Source: Bufo bufo
Taxonomy: Eukaryota > Chordata > Amphibia > Anura > Bufonidae
DNA length: 64,000 nucleotides
NCBI RefSeq assembly: GCF_905171765.1
Contig: NC_053389.1
Span: 217,316,624-217,380,623, forward strand
Reading direction: 5' to 3'
In this document: piece by piece, positions 48,790 to 59,856 of the stretch
How positions within the stretch are numbered: position 1 is the stretch's first letter
Layout: each line of letters starts with the position of its first letter
The notes under the pieces: generated by a model
Databases searched by the model: none
What the model was told of the DNA's origin: nothing
What the model saw: the letters and a program-made list of their open reading frames with translations, nothing else
Position numbers and translations under genes: made by a program

Positions 48790-49641
48790 TCATAGTGTAC
48801 TCGGCTGGGGCCACTTCTGGACGGCCTCCACCTTGCTGGGGGCCGGCTTCACCCCCTCCTGGGTGACCAAATGTCCTAAATACTCTATCTGCTGGCGAAA
48901 CAGTTGTCGCTTCTTGGGCTTGATCTTGAGCCTACAGTCTCGCAGCCGTGCTAGGAGCTGCCGCAGCTTCTGGAGGTGATCCTCAAAGGAGACCCCAAAC
49001 ACTATTATGTCATCCAGGTATATCAATACCGACTCGAAGTTGAGATCTCCCAGACAGTGCTCCATCAACCCCTGGAATGTTCCCTGGGCATTGGAAAGGC
49101 CGAATGGCATCCGGTTGAACTCGTAGAGTCCCATAGGTAGGATGATGGCCGTCTTCGCTTTGTCCTTCTTGGCTACCAGTAGCTGCCAATACCCACTGGC
49201 AAGGTCAAGAGTCAAGAAGAACTTCGCATGACTCAGGGCGGATAACAACTCCTCAGTCAACGGAAGGGGGTAGGCATCCCGGACGGTCTGGGCCTTCATC
49301 CTCCAATAATCCACGCAGAACCGGAGACTCCCATCTTTCTTCCACACCAAGACTACTGGAGCAGCCCAAGGACTTTGACTCTCCTGGATTACCCGGTTTT
49401 CCAACATGCTGGCCACCATGTCTTTCACCTCCTGGTACATTTTAGGCAGGATTTGCTGATAACGTTCCCTGATCGGTGCAGCATTGCCGGTGGGGATTTT
49501 ATGATTGATGGTAGAAGCACACCCAAAGTCCTCATCATGTCTCGAGAACGCCTCCTGAAATTCCCAAAGGGTGTCATCCAGAAACTTTTGTTGTCCTGGA
49601 GTCAGGGTCTTGCTGTCCACCCCCATCCGGGCCATGATCAC
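48790..49641 (-). CDS. gypsy reverse transcriptase, long open fragment
   Basis: 283 codons open. Landmarks are VIQESQSPWAAPVVLVWKKD, DGSLRFCVDY, FFLTLDLASGYWQL (motif A D), EFNRMPFGLSNAQGTFQ, and YLDDIIVFG (catalytic). It ends with VEAVQKWPQPSTL before the connection to RNase H. Substitutions such as WRMKAQT for the usual RxLNxxT hint at decay. It belongs to the element 46233-57372. Confidence 0.9.
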   Translation of the reverse strand: MIMARMGVDSKTLTPGQQKFLDDTLWEFQEAFSRHDEDFGCASTINHKIPTGNAAPIRERYQQILPKMYQEVKDMVASMLENRVIQESQSPWAAPVVLVWKKDGSLRFCVDYWRMKAQTVRDAYPLPLTEELLSALSHAKFFLTLDLASGYWQLLVAKKDKAKTAIILPMGLYEFNRMPFGLSNAQGTFQGLMEHCLGDLNFESVLIYLDDIIVFGVSFEDHLQKLRQLLARLRDCRLKIKPKKRQLFRQQIEYLGHLVTQEGVKPAPSKVEAVQKWPQPSTL

Positions 49642-49699
49642 TAGACTGTTCCACTCAACTGTTGGGGTCTCCCTTTGATGGACCTCTACAGCATAGGTC

Positions 49700-50284
49700 C
49701 CGGCTGATCTCCTATCTGGCTGTAGCGTAAAACCCCTTCTTCAAGGAATGTCCCCCTTCGGACATATACACTTTGGCCAGCAAGGTATTCCCAGGAACGG
49801 TTAACTCGCAGTCTTCAACGTTGAGGCCGCGTATAGGCACACATCCATCCTTTACAATAGCGAGGGACTGGGCTACAAGTGGGCGAGTCTGTGTTTCCTC
49901 TTGGTAAACTGGCTCGATCAGGACCTCCAGTCCATTCAGCTGTTGTCCAGCCCCCACGGCAGCATCAATATTTGTTCTTGTTGAGGTGGGATCTTCACCA
50001 AGGTCCTCCGCGGCACCTTCACGTGTCCAATGGGCCGACCGGACATGTTGCTCTTTCGCAGACTAGAGCTCTTCACCATCTTTTGTAGACCCTTCTGGGT
50101 TGGCCGGTGTGTGGTGGCCCATTGCCAATACTTCGGCCCTTCTTTTGGCATAGAGTTGATGGCCTAGGTCTCTCAGCACATTCATACCTAGTGTCACATC
50201 CATTCCTCTCTGGGACGAAGTAGTTGGTGGGCTAGCAGTTCCGACAAGCCAGCGGTCAGCCGTTAGGCAAGAGGATTATCCGGC
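49700..50284 (-). pseudogene. gypsy region between protease and RT
   Basis: Frames 50151-49936 and 49957-49712 are fragments of the protease-RT spacer (KYWQWATTHRP, VKVPRRTLVKI, PGNTLLAKVYMSE). Homology ends at about 50285, where the hAT fragment begins. Confidence 0.6.
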
Positions 50285-50299
50285 GTTATCATTTTTTTA

Positions 50300-51234
50300 C
50301 GCTCGAACATTTGGGCCACAGAAGCCGGCCTTGTGCCAGATGAACGCGGCGACGGCACGGTGGTAGGTGGAGTGGAGGACAAATGGGAGGAGAGAGGAGA
50401 AGGAGAAGAGATAGGACGTGGAGCGCCAGAAGTGTGGCTTTGTGGGTTCTGACAGCATTGCTCCCACCAGGCTCGGTGATGGGTGCCTTCTTAAGGTGGT
50501 CGTCCCTAGGTGAGTGTTGGGCTTACCGCGACTTATGCGTTGACAGCACAGGCTGCAGATGGCAACACTATTGTCAGCAGCTGACACGTTAAAAAAAAAA
50601 CACACTGCGGAGCCATGTGCCAGCTTCCTGGGAGCACAAGATGTGACCGTGCATGGTGGATGGCTCGCTCCAGATACATTTGCAGTCTGCTTTTTGCCTC
50701 CTGTGCACTGCGAGTTCCGCCTGCTTCTCCGTCTCTCCCTCTGAACTCCCCTCCTCTTCCTGTCTTGTGGGCACCCATGTGACGTCCATCGACACGTCAT
50801 CGTCACCTTCACCACCACTGACATTAGAGATCTCTGAGTAAGCAGCAACAGCGGGGACCACCCTCCTTGGGCTGATCTGGGTAGTGTCGTCAGACTGCTG
50901 TTACCTTCTCTTCCTCAGCCGATGCCAAGAATGGCTGCGCATCGGTAAAGTCTGGGAATGGATGGGAAAATAATTCTTCTGACTCGAGTAGAGGGACTAT
51001 GGTGGTGGTGGTGTCTTTGGGGGTGCGCACAGCAGAGAGTGAGGAGGATGCAGATACAGAGGATGAGGAGGGTGCAGAAGCGGAAGGCTGAGTGAGCCAC
51101 TCAACTAACTCTGGTGCGTCCTTTGACATAATAGCACGCAACTTCTCCAACTTTCCACTTAGGCTCCGGCCTGGTGCTACTGCCCGACCCCTACTACCCC
51201 TGCAGAAAAGCCTGCCTCTTCCTCTGCCTGTCAT
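50300..51234 (-). pseudogene. hAT transposase N-terminal region with BED finger
   Basis: Consecutive frames read MTGRGRGRLFCRG, SGKLEKLRAIMSKDAPELVE, an acidic stretch (GGEGDDDVSMDV, SSEGETEKQ), then the zinc finger ICSLCCQRISRGKPNTHLG with RRH following. This is BED-like (CxxC ... H). Stops and frameshifts lie near 50890 and 50590. The catalytic hAT domain is missing after 50300. Confidence 0.65.
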
Positions 51235-51619
51235 TTTCAGAATGACCCTGTGCCAAAGTCCCTAGAGAAGAGCAGTATTTGTGGAAGCTGATATATGTCA
51301 GGCCTCAATCAGTTGTTAGTTGAAGCTGGTATATCACCCTCAAGCAGTAATTTTGTGGACGCAGGTATATGGGAAACCTCTATCTCTATTTTGTGGAAGC
51401 TGATATATTGCAGGCCTGAATCAGTTGTTAGTTGAACCAGGTATATACAAAACCCGCAATCTGTATTTTGTGGACGCAGGTATATGGAAAACCTCTGTCA
51501 CTATTTTGTGGAAGCTGATATATGGCAGGCCTCAATCAGTTGTTAGTAGGAGCAGGTATATCAAAACCCGCAATCTGTATTTTGTGGACGCAGGTATATG
51601 GAAAACCTCTATCACTATT

Positions 51620-53251
51620 ATTTTTTTTTATTCTTTATTTATAAAGTGTAGGAAATACAGAATAAACAAGAAACATGTTTTGTTTTTAGCAAGTGAAAGT
51701 AGATATCGCAGATATCTGTTTCATAGATGCATGTAGAGTAGTACAAAATGCCACTTATAGAATGAGCTAAATCAACATCAGTCTTATAGGGTGTCCAACT
51801 AGTTGAGTAGGTAGGTCTTAATCGTATAAACCACAATGCTTTAAACATCTCCTTCCAAATAACATTGAGAGCTATACTTTAAAGTTAGTATGTATCCACA
51901 ACTGACAACATAAGGGGGGGGGGGAGAGAAGAGGCAGTATGGGTGGGGGTAAAATGAGAACATAGAAGCCATGGTAATATGTATCGACTCCCAGAACTGT
52001 CTACGTTTGCTACAGTGCCAGAAAATATGGATTAGAGATCCTTGAGCTGAGTCACAATGCCAACATTGACGGAAACATTTTATGAAGACGAGTCGGGACA
52101 TAATACCATCTAGACACTAATTTATAAGCTGCTTCTTGGAATTTGCTAGCGATCGATGACTTATGTGTGTAATGGTAAATTTTGGGCCATTGGTCAGAGG
52201 GGATGTTCACTCCTAAGTCAGCTATCCAATTGTTCACGAATGAGGGGCGGAAACCCGGGTTTTGAACCTCTAGCTCCTTATAAAATTCGGAAAGGGAGTG
52301 TCGGTATATACCTGTGCCAATGCATGTTTTTTTTCAAAAGATGTGAGGGATCTATCAAAGTTCGGTGATGAAGGAATAGAGGAAAGAAAATGTGAAAGTT
52401 GTCTGACTTTCCATGAGCCCAGAGAGCATTGTTCCGATTGATTTAATAGTTCGGTCTGTGTAAACCATCTTCCCGCTGTTTTAAAGAATGGGGCTCAACA
52501 CTTACCCCCCAATCTCCATTGAGTGAAAGGGCCAGATGACCAGCCCACCAGGAAATTTGGGTGACCCAGGATCGGGAATAGATGGTGAGATCCCACTCTT
52601 AATAGCGTTTATATGGTATTGGTGTAGAGTTGGCCCTATGGTAGGATGAGTCGATAGCGTCTGTGGAGTCTTAGTTATCGTCCAAGGCAATAGAGCAAGG
52701 GGGATTGGGAGCATGACTGTTCAATGGTAACCCATTGTTTAAAGGGGGTATGAAGGCACCAGTCCAACACACACTGTAGCATGGTAGCCGCATAGTATTT
52801 ACGGAGGTCCAGTAACCCCAGTCCCCCTTGCTCTTTTGGAACCTGTAGTAAAAGGCGGGGTAGTCTCGGCTTACGTCCCGCCTATATAAACCTGAAAAGG
52901 TTGCGATGAGCGGCAACGAAGAAGTTTGAAGGTAAGTGTATAGGGAGAGTCTGGAAAATATATAGCAGACGTGGTAAGAAATTCATCTTATAGATTGCAC
53001 ACCGTCCAAACCAAGTATATAGACCTTTGGACCGTCTATTCAGATCTTCTCTGATCCGGCTAAGGAGAGGGGTAAAGTTTCTGCTATAGATCTCTTTCAG
53101 ATCCCTTGCAATCCAAGTTCCCAGGTATTTAATTGCTCCCACTGACCATCTAAAAGGAAAGCAGTGGCCAGGGCAGATTCTTGTGCGCCTTTCAAAGATA
53201 TGTTGAACGCCTCTGATTTTTGGAAATTGATTTTTAGGTTGGTGAAGGTGT
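51620..53251 (-). mobile_element. 5'-truncated L1 element, 16-bp TSD
   Basis: Flanks AACCTCTATCACTATT (51604-51619) and AACCTCTATCATTATT (53252-53267), one mismatch. A T-rich tail at 51620 marks the 3' end of a minus-strand LINE. Frames read the C-terminal part of ORF2: GAIKYLGTWIARDL, RCAIYKMNFLPRLLYIFQ, and CWHCDSAQGSLIHIFWHC (the L1 C-terminal cysteine motif). EN and most of RT are absent. Confidence 0.88.
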
Positions 53252-53357
53252 AACCTCTATCATTATTTTGTGGAAGCTGATATATGGAAGGCCTCAATCA
53301 ATTGTTAGTTGAAGCTGGTATATCACCCTCAAGCAGTAATTTTGTGGACGCAGGTAT

Positions 53358-53936
53358 TGTCAAACGTCCCAGGGAGCCAGTAGTGGGATGAGGAACCCAC
53401 TGGCAGTAAGCAGCTGACAGCCCAGAAACGCGGTACAAGTTTAGGGATAATCCAAGAGGGGTAGTCAATGTCCAATCCGGGTCGAGGCAGGCAGCGAAGG
53501 TTCAAAGGTGGAAGACAGTCCAAGGGTCAGTAACCGGGAAGGATACAAAGGAACAACAGGCAAATAGGAGGATCCGCAGGGAGGCTAGGTGTTCACCATA
53601 AGGTGGAATAACTCAGCAATGAACCAGAGCTCAGGCCAGGTCTTTATAGCCAGGGAAGGTAGGACCACCCCCTGATCCCCAATGGCAGGCGAGGAAGATG
53701 GAAGGTGTGTACTGGGAACCTCCCCCAGCAAGGCTCACACCTGACAGCCGGATAATGCAGGAACGCTATGCTCCTGGGGATGCGCGCGCAGCCTGCGTAC
53801 TGCGCATGCGCACACGCCGCGCGACTCGAGCGCCCACACTTCGGGCACCAGGTGTTCTACCGAGCTGAATGGGAACCCGTGCCCTGCGCCGTGCCCACGG
53901 TCCCTGAGTAGGGGTAACACCCCCTGCTTCCTGACA
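53358..53936. mobile_element. solo LTR, 5-bp TSD
   Basis: 579 bp, starts TGTCAAACG and ends CCTGACA, flanked by GGTAT (53353-53357, 53937-53941). No internal retroelement sequence. Its GC-rich part (53760-53900) gives short open frames without domains. Left by LTR-LTR recombination. Confidence 0.9.
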
Positions 53937-55009
53937 GGTATATGGAAAACCTCTATCACTATTTTGTGGAAGCTGATATATGGCAGGCCTCAATCAGTTG
54001 TTAGTTGAAGCTGGTATATCACCCTCAACCATTAATTTTGTGGACGCAGGTATATGGAAAACCTCTATCACTATTTTGTGGAAGCTGATATATGGCAGGC
54101 CTCAATCAGTTGTTAGTTAAAGCAGGTATATCAAAACCCGCAATCTGTATTTTGTGGACGCAGGTATATGGAAAACCTCTATCACTATTTTGTGGAAGCT
54201 GATATATGTCAGGCTTCAATCAGTTGTTAGTTGAAGCTGGTATATCATCCTCAAGCAGTAATTTTGTGGACGCAGGTATATGGAAAACCTCTATCACTAT
54301 TTTGTGGAAGCTGATATATGGCAGGCCTCAATCAGTTGTTAGTTAAAGCAGGTATATCAAAACCCGCAATCTGTGTTTTGTGGACGCAGGTATATGGAAA
54401 ACCTCTATCACTATTTTGTGGAAGCTGATATATGTCAGGCTTCAATCAGTTGTTAGTTGAAGCTGGTATATCATCCTCAAGCAGTAATTTTGTGGACGCA
54501 GGTATATGGAAAACCTCTATTACTATTTTGTGGAAGCTGATAGATCGCAGCCCTCAATCAGTATTTTCTGGAAGCATACAAATGCACTATAATATACTTT
54601 CTATGTTAGAAAGTATATCATATCACACCCCTCTGTGTATCACACCTATCGATAGCACAACGTTACCAGTCCTTAAAAGGACTTTTGTGGCCCTATTAAC
54701 TAGCGTTTGGTGTCCTTAAGTTCCTAACAGCCTGTCCCTGCTCCAAAATGCAACCTCTCCCTACACTGGCAAAACACATAATGAAAAATAGCTGCCAGAT
54801 CGGGTTTTTTTATAGGGTTGGGGGTGTGTCCATATGCTGAAACGTCTCAATTGGCTGTCCTGTCCCACCTGATGGATGTGTCATGGGTCAAAGTTTGGCG
54901 CAATGCAAAAGAATATGGCACGCGTGGACATCGCCATATGTTCGGCGGATCGTGAACGCACAAAGTTTGCCGCGAACCGACCGCCAGGCGAACCGCAAGG
55001 CCATCACTA

Positions 55010-56130
55010 ATCCAGACTATCCCTGAGACGTCCATCTCTCTGTTATTGTCAGCCGTCAGCCTGATGACGCTTCCGTCTTCCGACTCCATCAAATGTCCAA
55101 AATGTGTTTCAAAGAACTCCAGAGGCATAAGGGTGCACTCCGACCCTGTATCAACTAGGCAGCGTACCTTCTGGCCTTCCAACTCGGCTTCCATAAAGGG
55201 GCTGCTGGCATACAGGTCGTGTTCCTCATGCATAGGGCTTAACTTCTAGTGTACCGCCGCAGGACGCCCAGCTACTGCGGCAGTAGGAAGTTTAACGTCA
55301 CCTCGGACTTCATCTGTTCTGGGCACTGTCTGGTCATTTGGCCATACTGTCGACAAGCCCAACAGAGAGGCCCTCTTTTGACATGCCCCCAAACCTGAGT
55401 TATCTTGGGTGGAGTGGTGCGGGGTGCCGGGGTCATTTCCGGAGGCCGGGGAGATTCTGCCTTCATCTGGGACACTTCCAGCCGAACTTCTCTCAATTCT
55501 GTCTGCAGGGCCTGGACCACATTCCTAAAGGACTCTGAGTCTTCAGACCCCGACCGGTCCCTTGTAGAATGGGTGCTACTCGCTACTCTCGCCCCCACAG
55601 GCATGTGCTCTTCCACTATCTCCACAGCTGCTAGGTAGATGCTGTAGAATGTCATGTCAGCCATCGTCCGGGTCATCCCTTGAAATTTGTCCTGTAAGAG
55701 ATTGTTGGAGAGCCCCACTATGAACTGTTCTAATAGTAGCTGGTCCACCTCCCGGAAAGGCTTCCATGGCCTCTGGATCTAGCCGCTGTATTTCATTTAG
55801 CGTCTCCTGTAGGGCATTGGAGTACTGCATCAGGGTCTCGTCCTCTTCCTGTGGTCGGTTGAAGAAGTGGCTCTGCAATTGCACTACTTTAGCACGCCCC
55901 CCTGGGCTCTCTCCAGCAGGTAGAATATTTTCTATAGGGTGTCTATCTCGGATTCGGGCCTTACCATCACTGTCCGTCTGACGTGACCTTCTAGAGCCCC
56001 CAATGTAACTTCTACCCGCAGCTCGGGGGTCAGGTTACACATTCTTACCGCACTTCATACACTTTCAGTCCAGTCCTGCAACGTCATGTTTTTATTGTAA
56101 AATTTTGTCAGATGACGCAACAGCGCCCCC
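55010..56130 (-). pseudogene. gypsy gag and protease
   Basis: Gag pieces 55884-55657 (LQSHFFNRPQEEDETLMQYS) and 55748-55272 (LLLEQFIVGLSNNLLQDKFQ and a zinc knuckle CWACRQYGQMTRQC, whose usual H is replaced) overlap with a frame change near 55700. Protease 55233-55010 has VRCLVDTGSECTLMPLEFF, the aspartic DTGS. After 55010 the frame runs into the hAT fragment. 56130-55890 is gag in broken frames. Confidence 0.82.
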
Positions 56131-56289
56131 CTTACTGGTGCGGCCATGTCGGGGTCAAGCTGTATCAGCGTTGTTGGGGCAAGTTGCACCCTAAGATGTA
56201 TCCTGGACCGTTGCCATTGGCGCCGGGGGACGGTCTCCCGCCGCATTCCCATCCATAACGGTCGCTGTATCCTGCCGACTATGCCAAGA

Positions 56290-57372
56290 TGTAAACCGTG
56301 TATCAGGGTGGGCTCTCCAGGATACAGTGAAGCTACGAACGAGGAAAGCAACCCCGACATCAGCTTTTGCCAAAACAGAATTTTACTTAAATGTGGCAAT
56401 AAACACAACCACAAATGCTGAGATACTAAATTTACATACACCCAGCCCGAAGGCTAAGACCATTGTGCTGCACAGCACGGCACCCTCCGATGGATGCAGG
56501 AGGTAAGAGCAGTAATTTACCTACTGGCGGGCACAACTAAACTGCCACACCTTACCTGTTATTACCCTAAAAGAACAAGAATCACTGTATGGGTGTGTGG
56601 TATGGGCTAGCCTGCAGTGCAGCACAACAGCTTACAATCTTACACAGATCTACAGTATTCCCCCTCCCATAACTGGTCCTGTAGCACGTGCCTGAGTATT
56701 CCTTGTGAGCAAAACAGCAGCCTGGCTTGAGTTTGTGGGAATTTTATCAGCTCTCCAATGTGAAATGTCACTTTAAGTTATGTAGTCCTTGAAATGTGCA
56801 GTAGTAACACTTGTTGCCTGACACAAACAGAGACCCTAACTAACTAACTACAGGCCTGGTCTCTAGGCGCCAACACTGTGATGAGGTGCGTGCACGATCT
56901 TACCGACTCGGGTTTGCTTTGCATCCGCTGGTGACTCTGAATGGAACAAACGTCTCTCCAACAAGCATGCGGTACCACAGTTTATGTTGCTTTGTTCCTC
57001 AGCTCTCATCAGCGTTTCTGGCAGCAATCTTCCTTTCTCTGGACAGGATCAGGGTCTTGGACATGATAAGCTTCACTTAGCTGCAGTTCTGGTATCTGAG
57101 GGATGCTCTCACACCTGGATGCCATCAGATTCACTGCTCACACAGTTCCTCAGCGTCTCTCACAGCCTCCTTCTAAGAAGGCTGCTCCTTCCTCTCCCCA
57201 AACTCTGTTTCAGCCCCACCTCTCTCATGAATATGGAGATATATGTGCAGTCTGTTGCTGTGTTAGGAAACAGCGGTATCTTGTGGCCAAACAGCAGAAT
57301 GTCAGTCCAGAACATTTCGTTTAATCACACCACACAGTGTTCAGACAAGGAGAGCTGTTTCCCCATATTACA
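56290..57372 (-). repeat. gypsy 5' LTR (right)
   Basis: Partner of 46233-47174. It contains the AGTTATGTAGTCCTTGAAATG ... CATATTACA part and an uninterrupted middle (56420-56770). Just inside it (56289 downwards, minus strand) is the expected primer-binding site position. Confidence 0.9.
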
Positions 57373-57376
57373 GTGG

Positions 57377-57535
57377 TACAGTCCTGTAATTATTACTTTC
57401 TGTTCTTCGTATATTTGTATATAGAGGTACAATCCTGTCATTGCTATTCTCTATTCTTGGTATATTTGTATATAGAGGTACAGTCCTCCTGTCATTATTA
57501 CTCTCTGTACTTGATATATTTGTACATAGAGGTAA
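57377..57535. repeat. 51-bp minisatellite, piece after the gypsy element
   Basis: Three units continue the array directly after the GTGG duplication (TACAGTCCTGTAATTATTACT and so on). Confidence 0.9.
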
Positions 57536-58690
57536 AGACGATTACTCTTGTCATAAGACTATGAAACCAATAGATGGCACTGTTCATGAGTCAGAACAGC
57601 GCCATCTATTGGTTTCATAGTCTTATGACAAGACGATTACTCTTAATCAGTTTGACAAAGGCAGATTGTATGCCGAAACACGTCACTGGAATGTGACAAT
57701 AAATCACAGCAAGATTATCTAAACAAGCGAGTGCCGGTCTCTTTTCTCCTTATCTACACGGGACGCCAGTCCTGAGACACGTGCACCGCTACTCTACTTC
57801 AAACCGCAGTGCCGATTGATATATTGTATTATATTATTAAAATGATTACTCTTGTCATAAGACTATGAAACCAATAGATGGCGCTGTTCATAAGTCATGA
57901 ACAGCGCCATCTATTGGTTTCATAGTCTTATGACAAGATTATTAGTGTAGCCTTTTGCATGGAAAATTAGCGATAAAAATTCACGATTGGAATATTTGCA
58001 ATCTACACTACTCATGAACAGCGCCATCTATTGGATTCATAGTCTTGTCATAAGACTATGAAACCAATAGATGGCGCTGTTTATGAGTCATTACAAGCAT
58101 GGCAATAGTCCTCAGATACACCCTAGTAAGCTTATATTACCGCAGATAAAGTGCTAGAAGATGTGTGAATGATAGCAGCAATACTATATACACCTCAGTG
58201 TTAGCGCAGGCTATTATAGGCTGAGTGCTACACGGTGTGTGGACTCTGTTGAGCAGTGTGCCCCACTTACTAGCGCCCCAAGATGAACAGCGCCATCTAT
58301 TGGTTTCATAGTCTTACGACAAGAGTAATCGTCTTGTCATAAGACTACGAAACCAATAGATGGCGCTGTTCATGAGTAGTGTAGATCACAAATATTATAA
58401 TCGCAAATTTTAATCGCAAATTTTCCATGCAAAAGGCTACACTAATAATCTTGTCATAAGACTATGAAACCAATAGACGGCGCTGTTCTGACTCATGAAC
58501 AGCGCCATCTATTGGTTTCATAGTCTTATGACAAGAGTAATCGTCTTGTCATAAGACTATGAAACCAATAGATGGCGCTGTTCTGACTCATGAACAGCGC
58601 CATCTATTGGTTTCATAGTCTTATGACAAGACGATTACTCTTGTCATAAGACTATGAAACCAATAGATGGCGCTGTTCATGAGTAGTGTA
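57536..58690. repeat. cluster of 13 alternating inverted copies of a 44-bp motif
   Basis: The motif contains CTTGTCATAAGACTATGAAA and CCAATAGATGGCGCTGTTCA. By eye, forward copies start near 57549, 57849, 58046, 58333, 58450, 58544 and 58640. Inverse copies start near 57594, 57893, 58013, 58283, 58494 and 58588. Many sit as head-to-head hairpins with 5-10-bp loops (GAGTC, TGACTCATGA). Spacers include GTAGATCGCAAATTTTCCATGC repeats. A Penelope-like terminal segment (57645-57800) and a short unique stretch (58085-58280) lie within. The origin is unknown. Confidence 0.85.
57645..57800 (+). mobile_element. Penelope-type terminal segment remnant
   Basis: TTTGACAAA, stem GGCA...TGCC (57660-57663/57671-57674), then GAAAC (57675-57679), followed by AATAAATCACAGC and GAGTGCCGGTCTCTTTTCTCC. 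This parallels 3185-3285 in order and spacing. The hammerhead core is degenerate. No ORF. Confidence 0.45.
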
Positions 58691-59345
58691 GATCGCAAAT
58701 TTTCCATGCAAATGGTTTTTCAGCTGAAATGTCTTTCCCATATGCCCATGTTTATGCAAATGGGTTTTTACATGACAAAACTGTATATAAAGGTTATTGA
58801 ATATTATGTTAGGACAATCAGAAAACTGTTTGTCTCCCTAATGAAATTGATCTAGGTGCGCAGGTCTACCCAAGCCATCCAACAGATCTGAAGTAACTTT
58901 GAGACTTACTGGCTCTCAGTCAGATGAGAGCTCGTTTGGAATGTCTCATAGTGCACAAAGCTGCCAGTGTAAAGTATGCTGACTAAGCCTGTCATCTGTC
59001 TCATGGATAGATTGATGGCTTGCATATACCTAGCTTTTGGCATATAGCCTTTGTGTGGTTGTCTATTGTATGTCGTAGATAATAGGAGTCCAAGACGCAT
59101 CCTGCCATCCTCTTAATGCTGTTTTCAAACCATTTTGATGGGGTTTCCATCAATTTCTAACCTTTTTTTGTGAACCAGACACTCTCTTCAGAGCAGGGGG
59201 TGTCTGGTTTGAAGCTTGGGTCTCCCATTGACTTTCATTGTATTAAATTGTACTCGAGCACCCACAGTATTCGGCGAGCACTCGGATGTGCCGAGCATAG
59301 CGATGCTCGAGCTGAACAGCAGTTCGACTGAGCATGCTCGCTGAA
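58691..59345. other. unique-looking stretch and dispersed repeat copy 3
   Basis: 58691-59170 holds no recognised element. 59180-59345 is related to 3660-3890 (AGAGCAGGGGGTG, CCCATTGACTTTCATTG, then GAGCA-rich). No ptpro exon was seen. Confidence 0.5.
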
Positions 59346-59580
59346 CACTACTCTGTACTTCATATATTTGTATAGAGAGGTACAGTCCTGCCATTATTAC
59401 TCTCTGTACTTCATATATTTGTATATGGAGGTACAGTTCTGTCATTATTACTCTCTGTTCTTGGTATATTTATATATAGAGGTACAGTGCTGTCATTACG
59501 CTCTGTACTTGGTATATTGCATTACAATGGTACAGTCCTCTCATTTTTACACTTTATACTTTGAAAATGTAAATATAGTG
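59346..59580. repeat. 51-bp minisatellite, last piece
   Basis: Four to five diverged units (CTCTGTACTTCATATATTTG, GGTACAGTCCTGCCATTATTA). The last ones drift and then give way to the L1 tail. Confidence 0.85.
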
Positions 59581-59856
59581 GCATAATCCTTTCATCATTA
59601 TGCTCAATACTTTTTTTTTTATATATATATTTTTTTATTTTCAGTATAGAAAAATACATACATTATAAAATTATTACATAATTACCATTTACAATATCAT
59701 ATTTACCGTCAAAGCATTATTCCATTTCACAAAGAAAAGAAAAAAAAAACACCCTCCCTACCCAACCCTCCCCCCTAGGTTGTTTCGGTTTCCCCAGGAA
59801 AAATTTATTTCATAATCTCATATCGGGGACCACATTCTCCCTTTGTCCTTATTTAT

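Larger units (their letters stand above)
51290..54600. repeat. about 112-bp tandem repeat in hAT fragment, two interruptions
   Basis: Units carry CAATCAGTTGTTAGTTGAAGC, TTTTGTGGACGCAGGTATATGG and ACCTCTATCACTATTTTGTG. GTTGTTAGTT starts near 54000, 54109, 54223, 54335 and 54449, about 112 bp apart, with two alternating subtypes. Interrupted by an L1 piece and a solo LTR. Confidence 0.85.
50285..55008 (-). mobile_element. hAT element fragment with its own insertions
   Basis: The right end reads, inverted, TAGTGATGGCCTTGCGGTTCG, a hAT-like end. The minus strand carries a broken transposase N-terminus (51234-50300) with a BED-type finger, preceded by a 112-bp tandem array (about 51290-54600). 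An L1 piece (51620-53251) and a solo LTR (53358-53936) are inserted in that array. The left junction near 50285 is not clean and no matching 8-bp TSD was found, so that end may be deleted. Confidence 0.65.
46233..57372 (-). mobile_element. Ty3/gypsy element, both LTRs, 4-bp TSD, inserted in minisatellite
   Basis: LTRs at 46233-47174 and 56290-57372 start TGTAA and end ACA. GTGG lies on both outer sides (46229-46232, 57373-57376), and the 51-bp minisatellite continues on each flank. Minus-strand order is gag (56130-55272), protease (55233-55010), RT (49641-48790), RNase H (48634-48338), integrase (about 47900-47322). This is the standard gypsy order. A G-rich polypurine-like TAGTTGGGGTGGCA precedes the 3' LTR. 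A hAT fragment (about 50285-55008) splits protease from RT. Frames are broken, so the copy is inactive. Confidence 0.9.
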
